Shown: piece by piece, positions 48,323 through 58,846 of the stretch
How the letters are laid out: each line of letters starts with the position of its first letter
Position numbering within the stretch: position 1 is the first letter of the stretch
Source: Terriglobia bacterium
GTDB lineage: Bacteria > Acidobacteriota > Terriglobia > Bryobacterales > Bryobacteraceae
Direction of reading: 5' to 3'
Length of the DNA stretch: 64,000 nucleotides
NCBI GenBank assembly: GCA_020073305.1
Contig: JAIQFK010000016.1
Span: 62,001 to 126,000 of the forward strand
The notes under the pieces: generated by a model
The model's database searches: none
What the model saw: the letters and a program-made list of their open reading frames with translations, nothing else
What the model was told of the DNA's origin: nothing
Made by a program: the position numbers and the translations under genes

Positions 48323-48449
48323 GCGAGAATTTTAGCATGGGCGCTTGTGAAACGAGAAGAAAAACGCGTAATCGGTATCACGCAAATTTCGCCGGAGGTT
48401 ACAGGTTCATCGTGGATTCATCTGTGACGCGCCACAATAGGGACAGGTT

Positions 48450-49139
48450 GTGAGGGTGTTGCTGGTTGAAGACGAGCCACGAGTGGCGGGCTTCGTTGCG
48501 AAGGGCCTGCGGGAGCGGGCCTATGCGGTGGATGTGGCGCGCGACGGCGAAGAAGCCCTGTACTACGCGGGCGTCAACGATTACGACCTCGTGATCCTGG
48601 ACGTGATGCTGCCCATCAAAGACGGGTATGCCGTATGCCGCGAACTCCGCGGGTCCGGTTATCGCGCTCCCATCCTGATGCTTACCGCGCGTGACGCCGT
48701 GGACGACCGTGTGGCCGGACTGGATTCGGGCGCCGACGATTACCTGACCAAGCCATTCGACTTCAAAGAACTGCTGGCGCGGCTCCGGGCGCTATCCCGC
48801 CGCAATACGCCGATTCGTCCGGGAGTGATGCAGCTCGCGGATCTCACGCTGAATCCCGAGAGCCACGCCATCAGCCGCGCGGGCAAACGCATCAGCGTCA
48901 CGGCCAAAGAATACGCCCTGCTCGAGTTTCTGATGCTGAATCAGAATCGCGTGGTGAACCGGGAGCAGATTGCGCAGCACGTTTGGGACGAGAACTTCGA
49001 TCCGTTCTCCAACATCATCGACGTATACGTCAGAAGATTGCGGACGAAAATCGATGCCGGCTTCGCCCAGCCCCTCATCCATACGCGCCGCGGCGAAGGC
49101 TACATCCTGACGGCGGAACGGATGACGGCTCATGATTAG
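48450..49139 (+). CDS. OmpR family response regulator
   Basis: MRVLLVEDEPRVAGFVAKGLRERAYAVDVARDGEEALYYAGVNDYDLVILDVMLP...GADDYLTKPF. Confidence 0.95.
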   Translation: MRVLLVEDEPRVAGFVAKGLRERAYAVDVARDGEEALYYAGVNDYDLVILDVMLPIKDGYAVCRELRGSGYRAPILMLTARDAVDDRVAGLDSGADDYLTKPFDFKELLARLRALSRRNTPIRPGVMQLADLTLNPESHAISRAGKRISVTAKEYALLEFLMLNQNRVVNREQIAQHVWDENFDPFSNIIDVYVRRLRTKIDAGFAQPLIHTRRGEGYILTAERMTAHD

Positions 49140-50520
49140 GAGTTTCCGGCTGCAGCTTACCGCCTGGTATCTGCTGTTTTTTGCCCTTCTGTTCACGGGA
49201 TTCAGCATCTTTCTTTACGAGGTGCTGGAGAAAGCGCTCTACAAGCGTCTCGACGAGAACCTGTCCTCGGAGGTCACAACCGCGGCCGGCCTGTTCCGCG
49301 GCGAAATGGCCGAGTTCAAAGGTGACGCCGTCGGCGCGGCTCGCGACGCCATGTCGGAAATGAGCATCCGAGATGTGCTGGTGGCCATCTTTGAAGGCAA
49401 CAACCTGCTGGCAGCCAATACGCCGTTAACAGGCCCGGAGGTGATGGCCCTTGCGGCGGACACGGGAGCTGGTACGAAACCGGAAGTCCGAACGACGCTG
49501 CGGCGGTATGGCAAACACGGAGCGAGAGCGGTTGCACGCAAGTTCGTCCTCGATGGCCGGCAGTACGTGGTGCTGGCCGCGGAATCTCTGCATTCGATCC
49601 GGGGAGAGCTAGGAGTGGTGCGGCGCGTCCTGTACCTGGGGCTGCCTTTAGTCCTGCTGATCGCCGGCGCCGGAGGCTTTCTTCTCGCCAACAAAAACCT
49701 CGCACCCGTGCGGTGGATGGCCGAACAGGCCAGAACCATTACGGAGAAGAATCTGCACAACCGGCTCGAGATCGGCTCCGCCAATGAAGAGCTCACGATG
49801 CTGGCGGATTCGTTCAACGAGCTGCTTTCGCGGCTCGACCAGTCCTTTGAAACCATGCGCCGGTTTGTCGCGGACGCCTCGCATGAGTTGCGCACCCCCA
49901 TAGCAGTGATCCGCGGCGAGGCGGATGTATCGCTCGACCACGACCGCAGCCCGGCGGAGTACAAAGAATCACTGGCCATCATTCAGGACGAGGCCCGCCG
50001 GCTCACGCGGCTGATCGACGACCTGTTGAATCTGGCCCGGGCCGACGCGGGGCACGTGAATCTGCACGTCGAAGAGTTTTACGTGAACGACATACTGGCG
50101 GAATGTTGCCGCTCCATGCAGTCTAGAGCCGGTGCGAAAAAAATTGCACTGGAATGCCGCTCGCCGGAAGACGTGGGTTACCGCGGCGATCAGGAGCTGA
50201 TCCGGCGGCTGGTGTTGAATCTCCTCGAGAACGCGATCCGCTATACGCCGGAAGGCGGGCGAGTCCTGGTCAGCCTGGATGATGCGGCAGGCGAGTTGCG
50301 CATCCGGGTGGCCGACACGGGGATCGGCATTCCACCGGAAGCCGCGCCCCATGTTTTCGAGCGGTTTTACCGTGGCGACCAGGCGCGCTCCCGGCAAAAC
50401 GGCGGATTCGGCCTGGGGCTTTCGATCGTCAAGTGGATCGCGGAATCGCACAAAGGCTCAGTGGAGTTGAGCAGTCAGCCCGGCCTGGGCACTACCTTTA
50501 CTGTCCTGCTGCACCGATAG
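49132..50520 (+). CDS. HAMP-containing sensor histidine kinase
   Basis: FVADASHELRTPIAVIRGEADVSL; NLLENAIRYTPEGGRV; overlaps regulator by 8 nt. Confidence 0.95.
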   Translation: MIRSFRLQLTAWYLLFFALLFTGFSIFLYEVLEKALYKRLDENLSSEVTTAAGLFRGEMAEFKGDAVGAARDAMSEMSIRDVLVAIFEGNNLLAANTPLTGPEVMALAADTGAGTKPEVRTTLRRYGKHGARAVARKFVLDGRQYVVLAAESLHSIRGELGVVRRVLYLGLPLVLLIAGAGGFLLANKNLAPVRWMAEQARTITEKNLHNRLEIGSANEELTMLADSFNELLSRLDQSFETMRRFVADASHELRTPIAVIRGEADVSLDHDRSPAEYKESLAIIQDEARRLTRLIDDLLNLARADAGHVNLHVEEFYVNDILAECCRSMQSRAGAKKIALECRSPEDVGYRGDQELIRRLVLNLLENAIRYTPEGGRVLVSLDDAAGELRIRVADTGIGIPPEAAPHVFERFYRGDQARSRQNGGFGLGLSIVKWIAESHKGSVELSSQPGLGTTFTVLLHR

Positions 50521-50533
50521 TCATCGTATATTC

Positions 50534-51895
50534 ATGTCGAAATCGATACACTCGGAGTCTTTCATGCTGCCTCGTTGGTTGATTCTCGGTCTTAGTGCGA
50601 TGCTTTCCTGGAGCGCGGCCGGGCAAGGTTTGTCCGCGCAAGACTCTCCGCTGCAGCCGGGCACAGCGGCGCCACTGCTCATCAATCTGCAAGATGCTCT
50701 GGCCCGCGCGAAGGCGAACAACCAGCAGTTTCAAACCGCAAACATCAGCGCACAACTCGCGCACGAGGACCGGGTGCAGGCGAAGGCAGGCCTGTTGCCC
50801 TCTTTGAATTACTTCAATCAATTCATCTACACGCAGCCGAACGGCACACCGTCGGGGGTGTTTGTGGCCAACGACGGCCCGCACATATACAACAGCCAGG
50901 GCCTCGTTCATGGCGACATCTATGCCCCGGGAAAGCGCGCCGACTACCACAGGCTGATCGCGGCGGAAGCAGTGGCTCGGGCGAAAGTGGACATCGCCGC
51001 GCGGGGGCTGGTGGTCACCGTGGTCCAGAGTTTTTACGGGCTGGTTGCGGCGCAGCACAAGGATGTCAACGCACAGCAGAGTCTACGGGAAGCCCGGCAG
51101 TTCTCCGATATCACCCAGAAGCAGGAGCAGGGCGGTGAAGTGGCACACTCCGACGTAGTCAAGGCGCAGATCCAACTGGAACAGCGCCAGCGCGACGCGC
51201 AGGAAGCGCAACTGGGGGCGGAGAAGAGCCAAATCGCGCTGGCCGTCCTGATTTTTCCCGATTATCGGAAAGACTTTTCAGTGGTGGATGATCTTAACAG
51301 CAAGGCGAGTCTGCCGGCGTTTAGCGAGGTCCAGGACTTGGCGGCCAAGAACAGTCCCGACATCCGCGCGGCCCAGGCTGCGGTCCAACAAGAGAAGTCC
51401 GGAGTCTCGGTGGCGCGAAGCGCGTTTCTGCCGTCTCTTTCCTTCGACTATTTCTACGGCATTGACGCCAACCAGTTCGCCGTCAACAATCGCAATCACC
51501 AGCAAAACCTGGGGTCGGCGGCGCAAGCTCAACTCAACATTCCGGTGTGGACATGGGGCGCAAATCGCAGCAAGCTGCGTGCCGCTGAATTGCATTTGCA
51601 GCAGGCCAAAGTGGACTTAAACTTCACCCAGCGCCAACTTCTGGGGAACCTGGATGCGTTTTATCGGGAGGCTGAAATAGCCGGCTCACAACTGCCGTCC
51701 CTGGCGCATTCGGTCGATCTGGCCTCCGAAAGCCTGAAGCTCACGCTGCTCCGTTACACGGCGGGCGAGGTGACGGTTCTGGAGGTAGTGGACGCGCAGA
51801 CGACGCTGGCGCAGGCGCGCAACGCACACGCGGATGGATTGGTTCGATATCGTGTTGCGCTGGCTGACCTTCAGACCTTGACGGGGAGCTTCTAG
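50534..51895 (+). CDS. TolC family outer-membrane efflux protein
   Basis: Signal peptide, INLQDALARAKANNQQFQTA, KLTLLRYTAGEVTVLEVVDAQTTLAQARNAHADGLVRYRVALADL. Confidence 0.92.
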   Translation: MSKSIHSESFMLPRWLILGLSAMLSWSAAGQGLSAQDSPLQPGTAAPLLINLQDALARAKANNQQFQTANISAQLAHEDRVQAKAGLLPSLNYFNQFIYTQPNGTPSGVFVANDGPHIYNSQGLVHGDIYAPGKRADYHRLIAAEAVARAKVDIAARGLVVTVVQSFYGLVAAQHKDVNAQQSLREARQFSDITQKQEQGGEVAHSDVVKAQIQLEQRQRDAQEAQLGAEKSQIALAVLIFPDYRKDFSVVDDLNSKASLPAFSEVQDLAAKNSPDIRAAQAAVQQEKSGVSVARSAFLPSLSFDYFYGIDANQFAVNNRNHQQNLGSAAQAQLNIPVWTWGANRSKLRAAELHLQQAKVDLNFTQRQLLGNLDAFYREAEIAGSQLPSLAHSVDLASESLKLTLLRYTAGEVTVLEVVDAQTTLAQARNAHADGLVRYRVALADLQTLTGSF

Positions 51896-51898
51896 CCC

Positions 51899-53161
51899 AT
51901 GAACCATGCAAAAGCCCTGCTATCTGTGACGTGCCTGATCACTCTTGCGGGCTGCGCGAAGAAAGACGAAAAGGAGGCGGAACCGGTCGTGCCGGTGCAG
52001 GTGACGGTGGCGAAACTGGAGTCCATTCGCCGCATTGTGACTTCGGACGCAGTCCTCTACCCGCGGAATCAGGCGAGCGTGGTCCCCAAGATCAGCGCGC
52101 CGGTGAAAAAGTTTTACGTGAACCGCGGCGACCACGTCAAGGAAGGCCAGCTGCTGGCCGTGCTGGAGAATCGCGACCTAGCCGCGGCAGCGATGGAGAG
52201 CAAGGGAATGGCGGAGCAGGCAGAGGCAAGTTATCAGGTAACTTCGGCTGCGTCTATTCCCGAGGAATTGACGAAATCAAAGGGCGATCTGCAAACGGCG
52301 AAGCAGTCCGTGGACGCAGCGCAGAAAGTGCTGGAAAGCCGGCAAAAGCTGTACAGCGAGGGGGCATTGGCGCGCCGCCAAGTGGATGAAGCGCAGGTGG
52401 CGTACATTCAGGCTAGGGGCCAGTACGAGACCGCGCAGGAACACCTGAACGCTCTCCAGAAAGTCAGTCAGCAGGAGCAGATCAAAGGGGCGGCGGCTCA
52501 GGCTGCGGCAGCAAAAGCGCACTACCAGGGCGCGGAAGCGCAACTCAGCTACTCGGAGATCCGCAGTCCCATGACGGGCGTAATCACGGACCGGTCGGTT
52601 TATGAGGGCGAGATGGCCAGCGCTGGATCGCCATTACTCACTGTGATGGACGTATCGCGCGTGGTGGCGCGCGCCAACATACCGCAGAGCCAGTCCGCTT
52701 ACCTCAAAGTTGGCGCCGCCGCGACGGTCACCCAAACCGACAGTTCTGGTGAGATTCCTGGCAAAGTGACCGTGGTCAGCCCGGCCGTCGATCCCAACAG
52801 CACGACCGTGCAGGTCTGGGTTGAAATGGCGAATCCCGGGGAGCGGTTGAAGCCCGGCGCAACAGTGCACGTAGCGATTGTGGCCGCCACATTGAAGGAC
52901 GCCACGGTCATTCCGACCGCCGGGCTCCTGCCATCGGCCGAGGGCGACACGATTGTGATGGTTGTGGGCGCTGATTCGGTGACGCACGAGCGTAAAGTCG
53001 AAGTCGGAGTTCGTGAAGCGGACAAGGTGCAGATCCTGAGCGGTCTGAAGCCGGGAGAACAGGTCATCACGGTTGGCGGAGTGGGCCTCGAAGACAAAGC
53101 CAAGGTTCGTATGGAGAAGCCCAGTGAGAAGCCCGAAGGCGAGAAGGCCGACGAGAGATGA
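51899..53161 (+). CDS. RND efflux periplasmic adaptor subunit
   Basis: Lipobox LITLAGCAKK; VVPKISAPVKKFYVNRGDHVKEGQLLAVLENRDL; LSYSEIRSPMTGVITDRSVYEGEM. Confidence 0.93.
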   Translation: MNHAKALLSVTCLITLAGCAKKDEKEAEPVVPVQVTVAKLESIRRIVTSDAVLYPRNQASVVPKISAPVKKFYVNRGDHVKEGQLLAVLENRDLAAAAMESKGMAEQAEASYQVTSAASIPEELTKSKGDLQTAKQSVDAAQKVLESRQKLYSEGALARRQVDEAQVAYIQARGQYETAQEHLNALQKVSQQEQIKGAAAQAAAAKAHYQGAEAQLSYSEIRSPMTGVITDRSVYEGEMASAGSPLLTVMDVSRVVARANIPQSQSAYLKVGAAATVTQTDSSGEIPGKVTVVSPAVDPNSTTVQVWVEMANPGERLKPGATVHVAIVAATLKDATVIPTAGLLPSAEGDTIVMVVGADSVTHERKVEVGVREADKVQILSGLKPGEQVITVGGVGLEDKAKVRMEKPSEKPEGEKADER

Positions 53162-56100
53162 GTATCTCGACCGAGCCGCCCCTCAAGGCGGAAGCTCAGA
53201 CCGAACACTGGACCGCGCGTCACGGCAAACCCATCATTTTCGTGATTCTCACGCTGGTAGCCGTGGGCATCTACCTGGCGCTGACCATTCCGGTCGCCGT
53301 GTTTCCCGACACCGATTTCCCGCGGATTATCGTGGGCGTGGACAACGGGGTCGCGCCCATCGATCAGATGCTGGTGACCGTAACCCGGCCGATCGAAGAA
53401 GCTCTCAACACGGTACAGGGTGTGGAGCGCGTCTGGTCAATCACCAGCCGGGGCAGTGTCGAAGTCGACGTGTTTTTTTCATGGAAGGTCGACATGTTCC
53501 GGACGCTCGAACTTGTGAATGCCGCTTTGGCGCGCATCCAGACGAGCCTGCCGCCCACCGCCAAGGTCACGGCCAACCGGATGACTTTCGCGGCGTTTCC
53601 AATCATGGGATACAGCCTGACTTCGGATACGGTTCCCATGACGCGGATCTGGGAGATGGCGACTTATGAAACCAAGCCCAGGCTCAATCGCTTGCAAGGC
53701 GTCTCGACCGTCGTCATTCAGGGCGGGCAGGAGCCGGAATTCGAAGTGAAACCGGACCCGGCCAAGCTGGTCGAAACGCAAATGACGATTCCGAATATCC
53801 TGGACGCCATTGGCCGGAGCAACCTCATCGATTCCCCGGGGCTGATTGAGAGCAATCATCAACTCGTGTTGAGCCTGGTAAGCGGGCAGGCGCGCACGCC
53901 TGTGGAAATTTCAAATATCGTAGTGAAGACGACGCCGGCGGGCGCACCCATCCACATCGGGGATGTTGCGTCGGTCACGCCCTCCGTGAAGCCGGTTTAC
54001 ACCATCGTCACGGCCAACCAAAAGCCTGCTGTTTTGCTGAACATCTACCGGCAGATGGACGCCAACACGGTGGAGGTAGCAAATGCCGTGCACGCCGACA
54101 TCGAACTCATCCGAAAAGCGCTGCCCCGCGGCGTCGATATCCAACCGTTCTACGATCAATCGGAAATCGTGAACGGCTCCATCAAGAGTGTGCGCGACGC
54201 GATTGTAATCGGGCTGGTGCTGGCGTCGTTCATCATGGTGGTGTTTCTACGCGACTGGGGGACCTCGCTGGTTGCAGGCCTGGTGATCCCAGCGACCATC
54301 GCAGTGACCTTCATCGCTCTGCGGGCGCTGGGTGAGAGCTTCAACCTGATGACGCTGGGCGGGCTGGCGGCGGCGGTGGGTCTGGTGATCGACGACGCCA
54401 TCGTGGTGGTGGAAAACATCGTGACGCACCGCGATTCCGGACAAACCAGGGCGGAGGCCATCCGCAGCGCCATCCGCGAGATCCGCGTGCCTCTGGTCGG
54501 CTCGACAGTAACGCCCATTGTGGTGTTCCTGCCGCTGATTTCGATCACCGGCGTAACGGGAACGTTCTTCCGTGCTCTCGCGATCACAGTGGGCATGGCG
54601 CTACTCACGTCCCTGGCGCTAGCCCTGACCTGGACGCCGACGCTGAGCCATTACTTAATCCGGGCACGATCCGCCCGGACCGGCCATGAAGGCGTCTCTG
54701 CCTGGATCATGCGGCCTTATGCGCGCATCCTGCGCACTACTCTGGAACATCCCGCGCTGCTTGCCGTCTTCACGGTGGTTTTGATTGGCGCTTCGTATCT
54801 CTGCTACAGCAACCTGGGCTCGGATTTGCTGCCCTACATGGACGAGGGAGGTTTCATTTTCGACTACATCATGCCAGCGGGCTCGTCGCTCGAGGAAACT
54901 AACCGCGTTGTCTCCGACGTGGAACGAATCATGCGCGCCACGCCTGAGGTTGAGAGCACTTCTCGGCGCACGGGTCTGCAACTCGGTCTGGCTACCGTCA
55001 CGGAAGCCAACACGGGCGACATTGCGGTCAAATTGAAACGTGATCGCAAACGCAGCGTCGACGAGGTGATGGCCGAGGTGGTGGCAAAGGTGAACAAGCA
55101 AGAACCGATGCTGCTGGTGGAAACTCCCCAGTTGCTGCAAGACATGATCGGCGACCTTACCAGCGCTCCCGAACCGATCGTGATCAAGCTCTTCAGCCAG
55201 GACCCGGCCCTGCTGCGGCAATGGGCGCCACAGATCGGCGACACGATCAGAAAGATTCCCGGCGTTACGGAGGTTCTCAACGGAATCGACAATACCATCA
55301 GCGGTCCCGCCACGGTTTTCCAGGTGGACCCGGCGGTGGCCGCGCGGGGCGGATTCACGCCGCAGGAAATCGAACTGGACGCCAGCGCCATCATGCAGGG
55401 AGAACCCGCGCCTACGCCGGTGGTGATCAATGATCGCGCGTACACCATCCGGGTACGCTTTCCGCAGTCGACGCGATCGTCGACGGACGCCATACGCAAT
55501 ACGCTGCTCGTCAGCTCGACGGGAAAAATTGGTTCGCTGGGCTCGCTCGCAAGCGTCGTGGATATACCCGGACAGACGGAGATTCGCCGTGAGAACCTGC
55601 AGCGTTTTGTGACAGTCACGGCGCGCCTCGAAGGACGCGACCTGGGATCGGGCGTGGCCGCCGTGCAGAAGGCCGTAGCCGATATGCATATGCCTTCGGC
55701 GATTCGCGTTCAGTACGGCGGTCAATACGAAGAGCAGCAGAGTTCGTTTCGCGATCTGGTCTTCGTGCTGATCCTGGCAGTGCTGCTGGTCTTCATCGTG
55801 CTGCTTTTCGAATTCGGAACTTTCGCAGCGCCGATGGCGATTCTCTCTTCCGCGCTGCTTTCCACCTCCGGCGTCTTCCTGGCGCTGCTGATCACCCGCA
55901 CGACTTTCAATCTTTCGTCTTTCATGGGATTGATCATGGTGATCGGCATTGTGGCCAAGAACGGCATCCTGCTGCTGGATGCCGACCAGAAATTTCGGGC
56001 CGCGGGCATTCCGGCCGAGCAGAGCATGCTGGACGCGGGTGAACGCCGCCTGCGCCCCATTATGATGACGGCGCTGGCAACCGTGGCGGGCATGGTCCCC

Positions 56101-56235
56101 CTGGCGCTAGCCTGGGGCGCTGGCTCGCAGATGCTCCAGCCGCTGGCGATCGCCGTGATCGGCGGGATTCTGGCCTCGATGGTGCTGTCTCTCATCGTGA
56201 CTCCGGCGGTGCACTACTACATCGACCGCGGCTAA
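53158..56235 (+). CDS. RND efflux transporter permease (AcrB family)
   Basis: 1025 aa; IPVAVFPDTDFPRI, GLVIDDAIVVVENI, SFMGLIMVIGIVAKNGILLLD, GERRLRPIMMTALATVAGMVPLALAWGAGS. Confidence 0.95.
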   Translation: MSISTEPPLKAEAQTEHWTARHGKPIIFVILTLVAVGIYLALTIPVAVFPDTDFPRIIVGVDNGVAPIDQMLVTVTRPIEEALNTVQGVERVWSITSRGSVEVDVFFSWKVDMFRTLELVNAALARIQTSLPPTAKVTANRMTFAAFPIMGYSLTSDTVPMTRIWEMATYETKPRLNRLQGVSTVVIQGGQEPEFEVKPDPAKLVETQMTIPNILDAIGRSNLIDSPGLIESNHQLVLSLVSGQARTPVEISNIVVKTTPAGAPIHIGDVASVTPSVKPVYTIVTANQKPAVLLNIYRQMDANTVEVANAVHADIELIRKALPRGVDIQPFYDQSEIVNGSIKSVRDAIVIGLVLASFIMVVFLRDWGTSLVAGLVIPATIAVTFIALRALGESFNLMTLGGLAAAVGLVIDDAIVVVENIVTHRDSGQTRAEAIRSAIREIRVPLVGSTVTPIVVFLPLISITGVTGTFFRALAITVGMALLTSLALALTWTPTLSHYLIRARSARTGHEGVSAWIMRPYARILRTTLEHPALLAVFTVVLIGASYLCYSNLGSDLLPYMDEGGFIFDYIMPAGSSLEETNRVVSDVERIMRATPEVESTSRRTGLQLGLATVTEANTGDIAVKLKRDRKRSVDEVMAEVVAKVNKQEPMLLVETPQLLQDMIGDLTSAPEPIVIKLFSQDPALLRQWAPQIGDTIRKIPGVTEVLNGIDNTISGPATVFQVDPAVAARGGFTPQEIELDASAIMQGEPAPTPVVINDRAYTIRVRFPQSTRSSTDAIRNTLLVSSTGKIGSLGSLASVVDIPGQTEIRRENLQRFVTVTARLEGRDLGSGVAAVQKAVADMHMPSAIRVQYGGQYEEQQSSFRDLVFVLILAVLLVFIVLLFEFGTFAAPMAILSSALLSTSGVFLALLITRTTFNLSSFMGLIMVIGIVAKNGILLLDADQKFRAAGIPAEQSMLDAGERRLRPIMMTALATVAGMVPLALAWGAGSQMLQPLAIAVIGGILASMVLSLIVTPAVHYYIDRG

Positions 56236-56310
56236 GCCTCGCAGTTCCAACGCCCCCGTCCCCACAAGATCCATCTGATACAGTACAATGCTAGTTGCAA
56301 CCCATTTGCT

Positions 56311-57573
56311 ATGATGCAGACTTTCATCATTGCGCTGCGTGAGGGTGTGGAGGCGGCGCTGGTGATCGCCATCGCGGTCGCCTACTTGCGGAAAATCGGA
56401 CGCGACGACCTGCTCTCGGCCGTTTACAAAGCGTTCGGAGCCGCTGTATTTGCAAGCTTTTTAGTGGCATGGGTGCTTTCCCGCATCCAGATCACTGAGG
56501 AGCGATACGAAGGTCCGCTGCTGCTCGCCAGCGCTGTTTTCGTCCTCAGCCTGGTGCTATGGATGAACCGGCACACTCAAGGGCTGAAAGGTGAGATTGA
56601 AACTCGGTTGCAACAAGGAAGCACGAGCCAGACCTCCCGGTGGGGCATTTTCCTCTTCGTTTTTCTTATGATTTTCCGCGAAGGCGTGGAGATGGTCCTG
56701 ATGCTCTCCACGCTCCGCTTTGATACCTCGGGAGTGATGCAGTCCTTGGGCACGGTTCTCGGGCTGGGACTGGCGATTTTGTTCGGCGTGAGCTTCGTGC
56801 GCGGCACCATCCGCATCAACCTGAAGAGCTTTTTCCGGATGACCACGGTGATCCTGATGGTGGTGGTCGTGCAACTGGCGATCACCGGCCTGCACGAGCT
56901 TTCCGAAGGCCAGATCATCTGGAGCAGCACCCGCGAGATGGCGCTGATCGGGCCTATCGTCCGCAATGACGCCTTCTTCTTTGTGACCATCCTCGCGCTG
57001 GCGGCGACCATGCTGCTGATGGAATGGCGCGGCCGCCGGGCACCGGATGTGCAGAACCTGCAAGGCGCGGCGCTGCGCAAAGTAAAATGGTCCGCCAGGC
57101 GTGAGCGGCTGTGGATTCTCGCGTCCTGTTCGGCGGCCGGGCTGTTCATGCTGACGATCACGGCTGAGTTCATCTATGCGAAGTCCGAGACAGATCTCTC
57201 GGAGGCGGCTGTGCTGACGGTAGCGGACGGCGTGGCGCGGATTCCGGTAAGCACGGTTAGTGACGGCATGTTGCACCGCTTCTCGATTCAATCCGACGGC
57301 ACGACGGTTCGCATCATCGCCATCCGGCGGCCGGACCAATCCATCGTCGTCGCTTTTGACGCGTGCGAGATATGCGGAAACCAGGGATATTATCAAAAGG
57401 GCCCGAACGTGATCTGCAAGAACTGTGCTTCCGCCATCAACATTCCGACCATCGGGCAGCCGGGCGGCTGCAATCCCCGCCCACTCGAATCGCGCGTGGA
57501 TGGGGACCAGGTGGTAATCCCCGCCGAAAAGTTATTGGCGGGCTCGAAGTATTTCGCTGCCGGGAGCCACTGA
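56311..57573 (+). CDS. FTR1-like iron permease with C-terminal DUF2318 domain
   Basis: IIALREGVEAALVIAIAVAYL and LMIFREGVEMVLMLSTL (REGxE) motifs; FDACEICGNQGYYQKGPNVICKNCASAINIPTIGQPGGCNP DUF2318-like Cys region. Confidence 0.9.
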   Translation: MMQTFIIALREGVEAALVIAIAVAYLRKIGRDDLLSAVYKAFGAAVFASFLVAWVLSRIQITEERYEGPLLLASAVFVLSLVLWMNRHTQGLKGEIETRLQQGSTSQTSRWGIFLFVFLMIFREGVEMVLMLSTLRFDTSGVMQSLGTVLGLGLAILFGVSFVRGTIRINLKSFFRMTTVILMVVVVQLAITGLHELSEGQIIWSSTREMALIGPIVRNDAFFFVTILALAATMLLMEWRGRRAPDVQNLQGAALRKVKWSARRERLWILASCSAAGLFMLTITAEFIYAKSETDLSEAAVLTVADGVARIPVSTVSDGMLHRFSIQSDGTTVRIIAIRRPDQSIVVAFDACEICGNQGYYQKGPNVICKNCASAINIPTIGQPGGCNPRPLESRVDGDQVVIPAEKLLAGSKYFAAGSH

Positions 57574-57574
57574 T

Positions 57575-58846
57575 TTGTTCCTGCGATTCGTCGCGCAGTC
57601 GATTCGGCGCGCGCCGCGCCGCAAAGCCATGGCCATTGGAGCGGTCGCATTGGGATCGGCGGTGGCGACGGCCATGCTGGGCGCCATGCTCGAGGTGGGT
57701 GATCGCGTCAATCGCGAGCTGCGCAGTTTGGGCGCGAATCTGCTGGTCACGCCCAAATCGGCATCCCTGCCCGTGGACATTGGCGGCATCCGGTATCAGC
57801 CCGCCGCCAAAGACGAATTTATTCCGAAAGCTGCTGTCCCGAAAATTAAGTCGATCTTCTGGACGCTGAATATCACGGCGCTCGCGCCCTCGCTGCATGC
57901 GCAAACCGAGATCGGCGGCCGTGACGTGCCGGTGGAAGGCGTCTGGTTTCTGCGAGATCTTCGCGCGCCGGACGGCACATCGAGCGCGGCCGGGTTGCGC
58001 GCGCTCAACCGCACCTGGAAAATCGAGGGCCATTGGATCGACGACCGGAAGCCGGACGCGCGCGCTGACGAGTGTATCCTCGGCGAGGCGCTCGCGCGAA
58101 GCTTGGCGCTTCAACCCGGGTCGGCCCTGAATCTCTTTGGTGAACCGTTCACCGTCGCGGGGATTCTCTCAACCGGAGGCACGGAAGATGACCGCGCCCT
58201 CGTGCGCCTGGAAGTTCTGGAGCGGCTCACAGGCCGTCTGGGACAGGTGGATGCCATCGAAGTGGGTGCGCTGACCAAGCCCGAGGACGCGTTTGCGCGC
58301 AAAGATCCCTCCAAGATGAAGGGGGAAGAATACGATCGCTGGTACTGCACGCCGTACATCAGCTCGATCGCGCATCAGATCAATGAAGTGCTGCCCATGG
58401 CCTTGGCTCGGCCCATCCGGCGCGTAGCTGACAACGAAGGCCAGGTACTCAACAAGGTCCGCGGCCTTATGCTGCTGATTGCGCTTGCGGCGCTTGCAAC
58501 CGCCGCTCTCACCGTGTGGAGCGTGATGGCCACCACGGTGCTCGAGCGGCGTTATGAAATCGCCATCATGCAAGCCACGGGTGCATCGAGCGCACTGATC
58601 GCGACGTTGTTTGGAGCCGAGGTCGCGCTGCAGGGATTCCTTGGCGGTCTAATCGGCGCCGTCACCGGCGTGCAGCTATCAGGCGCGGTGAGCCAGACCG
58701 TGTTTGGGATTCACGGCTCGCCGCCTGAACTGCTGGTGCCTTTGGTGGTCGTGGTTGCAACCGCCGTTGCGCTTGCTGGAGCCGCGCAGCCGTTGCGAAG
58801 GGCGTTGGCGCTCGAGCCGGCCCTCATTCTGCGGGAGCGCGCGTAA
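57575..58846 (+). CDS. FtsX/MacB-like ABC permease
   Basis: LGANLLVTPKSASLPVDIGG periplasmic motif, ERRYEIAIMQATGAS; TTG start immediately after FTR1 stop. Confidence 0.88.
   Translation: MFLRFVAQSIRRAPRRKAMAIGAVALGSAVATAMLGAMLEVGDRVNRELRSLGANLLVTPKSASLPVDIGGIRYQPAAKDEFIPKAAVPKIKSIFWTLNITALAPSLHAQTEIGGRDVPVEGVWFLRDLRAPDGTSSAAGLRALNRTWKIEGHWIDDRKPDARADECILGEALARSLALQPGSALNLFGEPFTVAGILSTGGTEDDRALVRLEVLERLTGRLGQVDAIEVGALTKPEDAFARKDPSKMKGEEYDRWYCTPYISSIAHQINEVLPMALARPIRRVADNEGQVLNKVRGLMLLIALAALATAALTVWSVMATTVLERRYEIAIMQATGASSALIATLFGAEVALQGFLGGLIGAVTGVQLSGAVSQTVFGIHGSPPELLVPLVVVVATAVALAGAAQPLRRALALEPALILRERA

Noticed and set aside
54655-55725. 356-aa minus-strand ORF inside the RND permease gene
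   Set aside because: Antisense to a clearly conserved AcrB-family CDS.
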